A DNA stretch of 64,000 nt from positions 138,879,972 through 138,943,971 of the forward strand of contig OW804096.1 of assembly GCA_942159475.1 (NCBI GenBank), read 5' to 3'. Source of the stretch: Sthenelais limicola (taxonomy: Eukaryota > Annelida > Polychaeta > Phyllodocida > Sigalionidae). The notes beneath the pieces were generated by a model, which saw only the letters and a list, made by a program, of their open reading frames with translations, made no database searches and was not told the DNA's origin. Each line of letters begins with the position of its first letter. Within the stretch, counting starts at the first letter, position 1. This document shows, in pieces, positions 46,539 through 56,651 of this stretch. A program made the position numbers and the translations under genes.

Positions 46539-47215
46539 TCTCTAATCTCTCTCTATCTCTCTATCTCTCTTCCTCTCTCCCTCTCTCCCTTCCTCTTTCC
46601 CTCTCTCACTCTTCCTCTCTCTCCCTTCCTCTCTCCCTCTCCCTCCCTCTCTCCCTTCCTCTCTCCCTCTCTCACTCTCTTCCTCTCTCCCTCTCTCCCT
46701 TCCTCTCTCCCTCTCTCACTCTCTTCCTCTCTCCCTCTCTCTTCCTCTCTCCCTTCCTCTCTCCCTCTCTCTCTATCTCTCTCTCCCTTCCTCTCTCTCC
46801 GTCTCTCTCTCCCTTCCTCTCCCCCTCTCTCTGTCTATCTCTCTCTCCCTTCCTCCCTCCCTCTCTATCTCTCTCCTTCTCTCTCTCTTTTCCTCTCTCC
46901 CTCTTTTCCTCTCTCTCTCTTCCTCCCTCCCTCTCTCTTCCTCCCTCCCTCTCTCTCCCTCTCTCTCTTTTCCTCTCTCTCTCTCTTCCTCCCTCCCCTT
47001 CTCTCTCCCTCTCTCCCACTCTCCCTCTCTCCCTCTGTCTCTCCCTCCCTCTCCGCCTCCCTCTCTCCCTCCCTCCCTTTCCCGCTCCATCCCTCTCCCT
47101 CCTCTTCCCTCTCTCCCCCCTCCCTCTCCCTTCTCCTCTCTCTCTCTCTCTTCCTTCCTCTCGCTCTGCCTCTCCCTCTTTCTATCTTCTCTCCCCCCTC
47201 TCCCTCACAACCCCC
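46539..47215 (+). repeat. CT-rich microsatellite inside the large intron
   Basis: ctctctcccttcctctctcc-type units over about 680 bp. The 334-codon frame through it is low complexity and ends in a MITE-A. Confidence 0.94.
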
Positions 47216-47420
47216 CCTCCCCGACTCCTCATCTCACCTGTCTTTGTTTTTCTTTCTTTTACCCCAATGTTGTTGTATCTTCCCCCTATTCCTTTATATG
47301 CCCCCAACCCCCCAACCCTCATCCCCCCCCCGGCCCCCATCCCAACAACACCTCGACCAGAGCCACTGTGTGATACGTAGCCTTTTCGTGATGTGGTTTA
47401 ATGCCCCAGGATATATGTAT

Positions 47421-47655
47421 GGGTCAGATTTTCAGAAAATGTACAATTCACCTTCACCAATCCTCTCAAATAGCCCACATTTAAGACAAGAATGAGCTTC
47501 AAAATGCTGTTTAACATAACAGAACTGATACATTAAATCAATGCGATACCAAATATACTGAGCTATACCCGGTATTCTTCATTTTTCAGCCTAATTTAGG
47601 AGGATCTCCTAAAAATGAAGAGCTGCCAATTGTCCATTTTCTGAAGATCTGACCC
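47421..47655 (-). mobile_element. MITE-A copy, type III, in a 42-bp flanking duplication
   Basis: Full length. The 42 bp before it (gtagccttttcgtgatgtgg...) recur after it at 47657-47698. Confidence 0.85.
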
Positions 47656-47906
47656 ATGTAGCCTATTGGTAATGTGGTTAAATGCCCCAGGATATATGTC
47701 TACATATGACCCACAACAATGATGATGTCATTATTAATGTAGTGGTAAACCATCTCACATCAAGGCGGACCTGCCCCCATTACAACAACAACCGAGGAAC
47801 CGGTCTAAAGTCGAAAAATGATATTTTTCAAATGTCTTTTTCACTAGAAGTCTTTCTATGAATGTTTTCACTTTTGAGATGCAAACCCCCCATTGTACAT
47901 TTCTAG

Positions 47907-48382
47907 GGGTCAAATCTTCAGAAAATGTACAATTAGCCTTCATCAATCCTCTCAAATAACTCACATTTAAGACGAAAATCAGGTTTAAACTACAGTTCAA
48001 CATAACCAGACAGATTTATTGAATGAATACAATACAGAATACACTCAGATTTACCGAGTATTTATATATTTTCACTGTAATTAAGCAAAATTTGCATAGA
48101 TGCGTAGAACTGTAGATTGTGTATATGGGTCAGATTTTCAGAAAATGTACAATTCACCTTCACCTATCCTCTCAAATGACCCAAAATTCAGACAAAAATA
48201 AAGTCCAAAATGCAGTTCAACCTAACCAAACAGATTGCTAGAATCAATGCAATGTCGAATATACTCGAATTTACCTACTATTGACCAAATTGCAGTCTAA
48301 TTTAGCAGAATCTACTAAAAGTGCACAGCTACCAATTGTACATTTTCTGAAAATCTGACCCATATTCTGAAAATCAGACCCC
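47907..48382 (-). mobile_element. MITE-A copy, type II, hosting another MITE-A
   Basis: Left part 47907-48126, right terminus 48366-48382. It is split inside its own terminal repeat by the copy at 48127-48361. Confidence 0.82.
48127..48361 (-). mobile_element. MITE-A copy, type I, nested in MITE-A
   Basis: Full length, ATAT on both sides; younger than its host copy. Confidence 0.87.
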
Positions 48383-48584
48383 TTAGAGGCAGTCTGACCC
48401 ATACTCCACGATGCAAGAATGTCCAGACATAACTCAGAGGAGCAGAGCATGCATACAATGCAGATATTCACATATTTGATTATGCTTCTAAGAAGTCTAA
48501 GAATTGACTTTATCCCGCATTATCCGATGTATGATGTATGCAAGAAGCGAGTAAACATGATTTGTATTATTCATATATATACAT

Positions 48585-48819
48585 GGGTCAGATTTTCAGA
48601 AAATGTACAATTGGCAGCTCTACACATTTGCGAAATTCTCCTAAATTAGGCTGAAAAATGAAGAATAACGGGTATATCTGAGTATATTTGGTAGAGCATT
48701 GATTTAAAGCATCAGTTCTGCTATGTTAAACTGCATTTTGAAGCTCATTTTTGTCTTAAATTTGGGCTTTTTGAGAGGATTGGTAAAGGCGAATTGTACA
48801 TTTTCTGAAAATCTGACCC
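48585..48819 (+). mobile_element. MITE-A copy, type III
   Basis: Full length; flanks ACAT and ATAT. Confidence 0.87.
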
Positions 48820-48889
48820 ATATACAAAGCACGTCAAGGTTCATACATTGATACAATTGTAATCATACATGACAGACACTGATATATGC

Positions 48890-49124
48890 GGGTCAGATCG
48901 TCAGAAAATGCACAATTGGCAGCTCTACACATTTAGGGAACCCTTCTAGATTAGGCTAGAAATGATGAATAATCGCCATATATCGGAGTATATTTGGTAT
49001 TGTGCTGTTTCAAACATCTGTCTGGTCATGTTAAACTGTAAATTGAACCTGACTTTTGCCTTAAATTTTGGCTATTTGAGATGTTTGGTGAAGGCGAATT
49101 GTACATTTTCAGACGATCTGACCC
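48890..49124 (+). mobile_element. MITE-A copy, diverged (IV/II)
   Basis: Left gggtcagatcgtcagaaaat; right cagacgatctgaccc blends standard and variant ends. Confidence 0.8.
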
Positions 49125-49179
49125 ATTATGTCTTCTGTAACATAGATATATCTTTCATGGCTTGCTAAGATAAGAATGG

Positions 49180-49346
49180 GAGTGAGTGAGATTGGTTGCT
49201 TTACGCCCTTATCAACACATTTAAAAGTGTTATATCAAGGGCGGGAGAGCTGAGAGGGAGGCAGTTTATGATCATACCCAGGAAATAGAGATAGAGAAGA
49301 AAGGAGAGAGAGACAGAGAAAAGAGACAGAAAGGCACTTTATGGTC
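49180..49346 (+). repeat. Dispersed repeat R, copy 1
   Basis: gagtgagtgagattggttgc tttacgcccttatcaac ... gaaaggcactttatggtcat. Matches 61815-62020 over its length. Confidence 0.7.
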
Positions 49347-49352
49347 ATAACC

Positions 49353-49539
49353 AGAATGGTATGTCAGGGAAAATAGATGCCTACTTCGCTAATCGGTTTC
49401 CTGGCCTAGGACTAGGCATTCTAATGGGAATATAATGACATTTTGTGGTCTTAATGGAATTATAATGGCACTTTGCAGTTTGACGCCAGAGGCTTTCCCT
49501 CCATTTGAAGGGACTCTCTCAACTTTGGGCCTAGAATGT
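49353..49539 (+). mobile_element. MITE-B copy, left end missing
   Basis: From agaatggtatgtcaggg to gggcctagaatg; abuts repeat R. Confidence 0.75.
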
Positions 49540-49671
49540 CAATCTTCTACTTTTAAAATTACTGATTCTGTCTAGTTGACAGTCTGTGGCACAACACACA
49601 TTAGCCTTAAACATCCATTGATAATACTTAGAAAGAGTAAAGGTAGGGTAAAGCACTTGTTAGTGAGCCCT

Positions 49672-51140
49672 CTATGCAATAGATGGTAGTATACTACTCC
49701 AGGAGTGGAAGAGCAGCTATAGGACTGCACTAGACCGCCTGGTAAACATCATACAGCAATAGATGGTAGTATACTACTCCAGGAGTTAGTGGAAGACCAG
49801 CTATTGGAACTGCACTAAACAGTCTGGTAAACATCATACAGCAATAGATGGTAGTATACTACTCCAGGAGTTAGTGGAAGACCAGCTATAGGAACTGCAC
49901 TAAACAGCCTAGTAAATATCATACAGCAATAGATGGTAGTATACTACTCCAGGAGTTAGTGGAAGACCAGCTATAGGAACTGCACTAAACAGCCTGGTAA
50001 ACATCATACAGCAATAGATGGCAGTTTACTACCCCAGGAGTTAGTGGAAGACCAGCTATTGGAACTGCACTAAACAGTAGTACTAGGGATTAGTAAAACA
50101 GCCTGGTAAAACACCATACAACAATACATGGTAGTATACTACTCCAGGGGTTAGTGGAAGACCAGCTATAGGAACTGCACTAAACAGCCTGGTAAAACAT
50201 CATACAACAATAGATGGTAGTATACTACCCCAGGAGATAGTGGAAAACCAGCTATAGGAGCTGGACTAAACAGCCTGGTAAAACATCATACAGCAATAGA
50301 TGGTAGTATACTACTCCAGGAGTGGAAGAGCAGCTATAGGAACTGCACTAAACAGCCTGGTAAAACATCATACAGCAATAGATGGTAGTATACTACTCCA
50401 GGAGTGGAAGACCAGCTATAGGAACTGCACTAAACAGCCTGGTAAAACATCATACAGCAATAGATGGTAATATACTACCCCAGGAGTTAGTGGAAGACCA
50501 GCTATAGATACTGCACTAAACAGCCTGGTAAAACATCATACAACAATAGATGGTAGTATACTACTCCAGGAGTGGAAGAGCAGCTATAGGAACTGCACTA
50601 AACAGCCTGGTAAAACATCATACAACAATAGATGGTAGTATACTACTCCAGGAGTGGAAGAGCAGCTATAGGAGCTGCACTAAACAGCCTAGTAAAACAT
50701 CATACAACAATAGATGGTAGTATACTACCCCAGGCGATAGTGGAATATCAGCTATGAGAGTTGAACTAAACAGCCTGGTAAACCTCATACACAAATAGGT
50801 GGTAGTATACTACCCCAGGAGTAAAACCCAGGAATAAGTATAGTAAAACCGCATACAACAGAAGATGGTAGTATACTACTAGGGATTAGTAAAACAGCCT
50901 GGTAAAACATCATTCAACAATACATGGCAGTATACTACCCCAGGAGTTAGTGGAAGACCAGCTGTAGGAGCTGAACTAAACAGCCTGGTAAAACACCATA
51001 CAACAATAGATGGTAGTATACTACTCCAGGAGTGGAAGAGCAGCTATAGGAACTGCACTAAACAGCCTGGTAAAACATCATACAACAATACATGGCAGTA
51101 TACTACCCCAGGAGATAGTGGAAACCCAGCTAAAGCACCC
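49672..51140 (+). repeat. 86-bp satellite array, about 18 units
   Basis: Unit begins catcatacagcaatagatg and includes gtagtatactactccagg ... aggaactgcactaaacagcc tggtaaa. Units of 86 and about 81 bp alternate because ttagt is present or absent. Each unit carries the 12-bp palindrome GTAGTATACTAC. No ORF runs through it. Confidence 0.92.
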
Positions 51141-51145
51141 ATAGC

Positions 51146-52289
51146 GAAATATGGTACAGCATTGGATCATTTGAAGGTTTAGTTACACGAGCTGCTAATC
51201 ATAAAAATTTAATGTACATTATGTACTGTACTATGTATGAGGAGGACCAGCGACCAGAGTGGAATTATAAATAGCCTCCAACAGGTAAACTCCTCCCCGC
51301 AAACACTGAGACATCATTTCAGGCCAACCAAATAATAGGTGTGTTTCCACTTTATCTGGCTGAAAACTAGGTAGTGGGGTTACTTTTTTTATCTTATTTT
51401 TTATTTTTAGGAAACCACCTTCCAGGGACTGAATTTTTTAGAAATAAATATAGTTGTTTTAAACAAGAGAAATGTGCTTTTGGACAGTTCCTGGTTTCCT
51501 GCTTTTATTAATTTTTTTTTGTTAAAAATTAAAAAAAAATGCTGGGGGGAAATGCTGGTGCCCCATGCTGGAGAGCTTAATCTTTTTGTGATGGATTTTC
51601 ATTACATTTTACAGTTTATTTATTCATTTAGTTTGTATGAGCGGATACGTATGTGAAAACTGTATGCTGAAAATGTATGAGTTAAAATAGATTAGATTAA
51701 AACTGTAAAGAATGTATGTACTATATTACTGGATTTATATGAGTTTGTTTAATATTTATCTCTCGTGATAAAAAGTATCACAATTGTGAAATGCTCAGGA
51801 ATAAAAACTTTTCAAAAAAGAAATCAGGAATTTTACAGCAGTCTCACTAGTACAAGTGATTTTCGTCGTACCCCTGCACTATTTACTACAATTATAATAT
51901 ACAAATTATTTACATTTCATGACTTCCTCATTAGGTGACTGCATGGGTCGGGGAAGGTAGAAATACTGGTACACTCTAATTCATCTTTGCTATGTTCACA
52001 TAAATTCACATAAATCAGAGCGGATAACCTAGGTATTTAAGATAACTCAAAACATCAGCTAACATCTTCAAAACTCCCTTATAAAACTCAACAAATATTA
52101 ATACTGGATTAAGAGCAATAGTATGGATGTGAGGGGTAAGGTGGTGGAACATATTTCATGTTATATATTCCCTGTACCAATACCTTAATGGGGTCAAGAG
52201 TGTTTTGAAACCCTGGCAAGTGTTCTGGCCTCATTAAGACTGAAATAATGTCAGACTCTTAGGTTTTTATAGTTTCTCTAAGGCCCCGT
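51146..52289. other. Intronic spacer with D fragment
   Basis: Contains the one-ended D copy (51322-51541); the rest is AT-rich and unique. Confidence 0.45.
51322..51541 (-). mobile_element. MITE-D copy, one end lost
   Basis: GGCCAACCAAATAATAGGTG with the D body (ggaaaccaccttccagggac) after it; no far terminus. Confidence 0.65.
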
Positions 52290-52524
52290 GGGTCAGATCT
52301 TCAGAAAACGTACAATTGGTCTTCCCCAATCCTCTCAAATAATCCAAGTTTAAGTAGAAAATCAGGTTCAAAATACAGTTCAACATAACCAGACAGATGT
52401 ATGTATTGAATACAATACAGAATACACTCAGATGCACCTAGTATTTATCAATTTTCCCTCTAATTTAGCAGAATTTGATAGATGTGTAGAACTGTAGATT
52501 GTGCATTTTCTGACAATCTGACCC
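52290..52524 (-). mobile_element. MITE-A copy, type II
   Basis: Full length; taaggccccrtg occurs on both sides (52279 and 52525), longer than the usual 4 bp. Confidence 0.86.
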
Positions 52525-53235
52525 TAAGGCCCCATGTTCCTTGTACACCGGCCATTAGGGTTTTATCTCAAGGGTTCATGTCTGTATAAAATCACAGCTG
52601 CCTGTATATGTATAATTTATAGAGTATAGATTAGAGCACTAAAATGTGGACCTGTTTATGAGTTTTCTTCATTTAGAATTGCTATAGATCGCGCCCCTGG
52701 TTAGGAACATTTTATTTATTTTGGAAAGTTGGGACTAAACTAAAACAATTACGAATCCGTATGAATACAATGATTATTTCTTATCTATCAGTTGATATCA
52801 CTTTAGATAAATGAAACTGCGAAAAGTTTAGTTTCTACAATCTAGCGATTATTCATGCTGGCATTGATGGTTCATTTACTGGGTCAGATCTTCAGAAAAC
52901 ATACAATAATTGTGAAATACTCAGTCATTTTTTCTAAGAACTTTTCATTTTTTATGTGTTTTGTCATTTTATCCTGTTTCAAACCACTCGTTGCATGCTT
53001 GTCGTCATGATACGTATGCCACTTACAACGCTAAGTGACATTCACAACGACGTTACAATGTGTCTTAAATAATGGTTTTTAACTTTTACAAAAATCTAGT
53101 GTGACTGCCACCAAGCTCTAAACCACTCAGGGTGTTTTTATTGTTGACAAAAGATGGCGAGTAATCTTTTTGCATGGATAATTAATATAAATATAATTAG
53201 GTTGAGCAATGCTACGTCATATGTCACATAACAAC
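52525..53235. other. Intronic spacer
   Basis: Only a MITE-A end fragment at 52881 is recognised. Confidence 0.45.
52881..52912 (+). mobile_element. MITE-A left-end fragment
   Basis: gggtcagatcttcagaaaac followed by atacaat, then unrelated DNA. Confidence 0.6.
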
Positions 53236-53398
53236 CAGTCTTGGCTCACAGCCGCTCAGATCAGATAAGAGGGGTATACGCCAGTGATTGGACGCCTACT
53301 GCGCTAATGGGATTGTAATGGCGTTTTGATTTGTGTGGTTTGGAGCCAGAGGCTTTCCCTCAGTTTGGAGGGACTCTCTCAACTCGGAGCCTAGACTG
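53236..53398 (+). mobile_element. MITE-B copy, internally deleted
   Basis: CAGTCTTGGCTC to GAGCCTAGACTG, about 50 bp shorter in the middle. Confidence 0.8.
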
Positions 53399-53757
53399 AT
53401 ACTACGATATTGTGTGTAATTCTATCCTATAATTTATCTTTATCTGCATATATTAATAATTTTCACTAAAATAATTATTTATGTATATACGTGTATGCCC
53501 AATCCAGAATATCTTTCATCCTTTACTATAACATGCGTCCTCTATCCTTTACTTTGACTAGATTTCATTGATTCTCTCAGTGATGATATTAAATACAACC
53601 TCAGTCCTATATCACATAATTCTCCTAATAATGATTATATCATCTATATACCTCAATCCATAACTTGTGTATCCAATTATTATGTTCCTCTCACTTGGAT
53701 AATGTTTGTTCCTCTTTTATGTATTAATCTTCATCTGGATATGTTTTGTCCTTGTAG

Positions 53758-54915
53758 CGTCATATAGCCGGCCTTCAGTTACGACCGTCTAAGGATGTTC
53801 TCCCTCTCTTTATACCCACAGACAAGTCCTTTGCCCCTAAAGGTCCTGTGGGCCCTTTTGTCCCTGAGGGCAATGCCCCTGATGGGTCCTATGGTCCTGT
53901 GTCCTCAGGGGGTTATGCCCCTCCAAGGGCAAACCGAAGGTCATTTTATGAATCCCCTCCTAGAGATATGCAAGCTCATGGACCGGTTTCGTCCGGTGGT
54001 TATCAACCTCCTCCCGCACAATCTGCATATTGGGCTCCTCCCCCTGCATCCCAGGCCCCTCCCCCTGCGTCCCAACCTGCCTATCAGGCTCCTCCCCCTG
54101 CATCCCAACCTGCTTATCAGGCCCCTCCCCCAGCGTCCCAACCTGCTTATCAGGCTCCTCCCCCAGCGCCCCAACCTGCCTACCAGGCCCCTCCCCCTGC
54201 AACCCAACCTGCCTATCAGGCCCCACCCCCTGCACAACCTGCCTATCAGGCCCCACCCCCTGCACAACCTGCCTATCAGGCCCCACCCCCTGCTCCAGAG
54301 CCCTGCCCCCCTGGGCATGTACAGGATGGGGGGATGAGGAACCCTTCCAGAACCCACCCCGGCGCCCCGCCCCCTCCTGATGGTGAATATGGACCAGTAT
54401 CTAGTGGTGGAGGAGGGGCTCCAGTGTCTGCCCCTCCCCCTGCTGCCCCTGCCCCTCCCTCTGCTGCCCCTGCCCCTCCCCCTGTACATCAGCCCCCTGT
54501 GCAACAACAGCACCAACCTGAGCCTGATGTAGGTGCCCCACCATTCACGGCAATGGATGCGGGCTATCGGAACCCTTCCCGCAAGCCGGACAATGCCCCA
54601 CCCCCACCCGATGGTGAATATGGCCCAGTTTCCTCAGGTGGAGGAGGTAGTGGTGCGGGGGGCGTGTCAACTGCCCCTGCTGCCCCGCCCCCACCGCCCC
54701 CACCACCAGGTCCTGGGACCTTCCAACCTGTAGTTCCAGCCCCTCCCCCTCCTCCTCCTCCTCCACCCCCTCCCATGCCCCATGGAGGCGATGCAGGGGG
54801 TCCCCCAGGTAGAGTAGTATGTCCTCCAGGTCCTGTCTACCAGCCAAGACCTCCTGTACCTTATGTAGCCCCTCCCCCTCCTCCTCCTCCTCATTCGGAC
54901 TCACAGGGTTATGAG
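53758..54915 (+). CDS. Large proline-rich exon of the PDZ gene (GPVSSGG repeats)
   Basis: The open frame begins after a good acceptor (gatatgttttgtccttgtag) in phase 0, matching the end of the linker exon, and runs 386 codons to a possible GC donor (gag|gcaagt). It opens RHIAGLQLRPSKDVLPLFIP, which looks folded or conserved but is not recognised. Then come GPVSSGG motifs at exon residues about 46, 75, 212 and 289, three of them preceded by DGSY, DGEY and DGEY. An array of about ten APPPASQPAYQ-like repeats covers about residues 100-180. Two RNPSR motifs lie near 194 and 271. Polyproline runs at about 310-340 and 371-377 are typical of ligands for SH3, WW, EVH1 domains or profilin. If the GC donor is not used, the frame continues 30 more codons to a TAG at 55006-55008 that lies inside a MITE-B copy. 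The first 90 bases are in frame from the TAG at the acceptor; an alternative acceptor at 53821 would change frame. Codon use and motif repetition make this frame clearly the real one. Confidence 0.82.
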
Positions 54916-55008
54916 GCAAGTCAAACCTTTAATTCGGCACTGAACAAAAATCTTGTTTTCATTCAAAAGTTGTGGCCGGTTCATTGTGTTATGGCTTATT
55001 CAGTCTAG
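54916..55008 (+). other. Alternative 3' end of the proline-rich exon
   Basis: The frame stays open past the candidate GC donor for 30 codons (ASQTFNSALNKN...), losing the Pro/Gly character. It ends at TAG 55006-55008, which is bases 6-8 of the MITE-B copy starting at 55001. It is either intron sequence after a GC-AG donor or a transposon-supplied stop codon. Confidence 0.4.
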
Positions 55009-55187
55009 GCTCACAGCCTCTCAGATCAGATAAGAATGGTATGTCTGTGATTGGACGCCTACTGCGCTAATGGCTTTCTCAACCCTGGAGTAGGCGTCCA
55101 AATAGGATTCTAATGGCATTTTACGGTATGGAGCGAGAGGCTTTCCCTCAGTTTGGAGGAACTCTCTCAACTCTGAGCCTAGACTGT
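55001..55187 (+). mobile_element. MITE-B copy supplying a stop codon
   Basis: CAGTCTAGGCTC to GAGCCTAGACTG, TATT on both sides. Its bases 6-8 (TAG) end the reading frame of the proline-rich exon. Confidence 0.87.
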
Positions 55188-55483
55188 ATTATGTAGTAGT
55201 TTAGTTTTTTTTAAATTTCAAGAATTCTGCATTGTTCTGGATAATGGTTTCTTTAAAAACATGGATTGTTTTGGTTCGTTCATGAATTTATTGAATAAAA
55301 TCATTGCTATCCATGAATCGTTTATCTGACTTTACCTCAATCCAATCACAATTGATTTTTGGATTGTAATAAAATGTCTGATTATGTTATTGTACTACCA
55401 TTGCAAGCCCAGAGGCCGTCCCAGTGCTGGGACCTGGAACTTGTGTTCTGTTTGATTTGTTGTGATTGTGTTTTATGTATTAA
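55188..55483. other. No feature recognised
   Basis: AT-rich; downstream exons of the PDZ gene were looked for here and not found. Confidence 0.4.
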
Positions 55484-55647
55484 ACCCTGCCCACACACAG
55501 CCGATTTGCCCCCCGATTGTCCCCCGATTTAGGTCTCCCGATGAATCCTATGATTTCATTTCAAATCCTGGATTATCATTAGGATTCATCGGGAGACCCA
55601 AATCAGGGGGCAATCGGGCGGCAAATCAGCTATGTGTGGGCAGGGTC
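55484..55647 (+). mobile_element. MITE-G, full length, TTAA flanks
   Basis: 164 bp with near-perfect palindromic arms: ACCCTGCCCACACACAGCC and GATTTGCC at left, the inverse at right; inner arms include gatgaatcct. TTAA on both sides suggests piggyBac- or Kolobok-type mobilisation. Confidence 0.75.
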
Positions 55648-55651
55648 TTAA

Positions 55652-55873
55652 GGATGGTCTTCACTGGCTGTGGTACGCTCTGCGGTAAGCTCTGCGGTAA
55701 GCCTTGCGATGGTGCTGTGTTGTTGAGGAGTGGCAAGGTCCTGCCTACATCGTTCACTGACCAAGTAGGCAAGGACCACGTCATTCCTCACCAGCTACAG
55801 AACCAGCACAAACCATCGCAAGGCTTACCACAGAGCTTACCACAGAGCTTACCACAGCCAGTGGAGACCACCC
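55652..55873. mobile_element. MITE-H copy 2
   Basis: GGATGGTCTTCACTGGCTGT... to ...CCAGTGGAGACCACCC; it adjoins MITE-G so closely that their flanks overlap. Confidence 0.77.
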
Positions 55874-56651
55874 TTTACTTTGTATAATCTACCATTTTTT
55901 CCATTGTGTGCCTCATCATGTATCTACATACCTGTTTAGTTGGTAGTCTTGCCTGCATGCCCAATGACTTGGTGTCTTCTGCAGTTTCTATCATGGCCTT
56001 TCTCTTGTTATGATTGTCATCACCCTAATCACTCTAATTGTATTTCCATCATTTGGTTTTATCATTTACCCCACGTTGATGTATGTAGGCCCTACCATAT
56101 GCTATTTGTATGGGCGGGAGTATATATATATTGTATTTTTATTCTGATTCCATCAATAAACAGTTACATCAGTCAGAATCTGGTTCGCAGCCTCTACCTA
56201 TGTAGGTCTTCCTGGGACGGCCAGCTAGTTCATTATAGGATTTAATTTACCTTTACACGAACATTATTGATGCGCACTTATTACATATCAGGATCATTAT
56301 CAAATACAATATATCAAAGTGAAAGTTAATAATTGAAATTCCCCACCCCCACCCCCACCCGGCTCATCTATAATTAACCTTTACTTATAAAGTTAAACAT
56401 ACTTTATCACAATTTATCCTCCAGTAGTGTGGTAATTTGCACCAGTTCAACGCACCAGTTCAACGATGTTTGTTTTTTTCGTAACCCACTTGCCTATCGG
56501 CTCCTGGGCCACGAAAAAAACAAACATCTTGGACAGTGCAATAGTGTCCCTCATACCACATTCTCAATAGGTTCTATGTATATAATATCAGTGTATTCAA
56601 AAGAAGGCTCTATGAAAGGTATAAGGAAATAGCATAGCAATATTTGCATTT
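55874..56651. other. No gene recognised
   Basis: Contains the inverted repeat at 56465; otherwise unique, no exon seen. Confidence 0.45.
56465..56528. repeat. Short inverted repeat
   Basis: GATGTTTGTTTTTTTCGT and its exact inverse flank a 28-bp loop; preceded by a doubled caccagttcaacg. Confidence 0.7.

Larger units (their letters stand above)
34897..53757 (+). other. 18.9-kb intron packed with mobile elements
   Basis: Inferred intron joining the linker exon to the proline-rich exon. Both ends are phase 0, so direct splicing keeps frame. It holds about 20 MITE-A copies, several B and C copies, H, L and M elements, a CT tract and an 86-bp satellite. I found no additional exon inside it, but short exons could be missed. 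Confidence 0.6.

Noticed and set aside
46491..47495. 334-codon Ser/Leu/Pro ORF
   Set aside because: Low-complexity CT tract; the C-terminal YGSDFQKMYNS residues come from a MITE-A end that also terminates many other spurious ORFs.
49672..51140. CRISPR-like array
   Set aside because: Units are contiguous 86-bp tandem repeats without unique spacers, in animal-type DNA.
53795..54337. 180-codon ORF in another frame over the proline-rich exon
   Set aside because: The frame starting at 53758 keeps continuity with the upstream exon and carries repeated GPVSSGG modules; this one is a shadow with Leu/Pro-rich low complexity.
53941..54919. Antisense Gly/Arg-rich ORFs
   Set aside because: Complement of the Pro/Ala/Gln repeats; no splice support on the minus strand.
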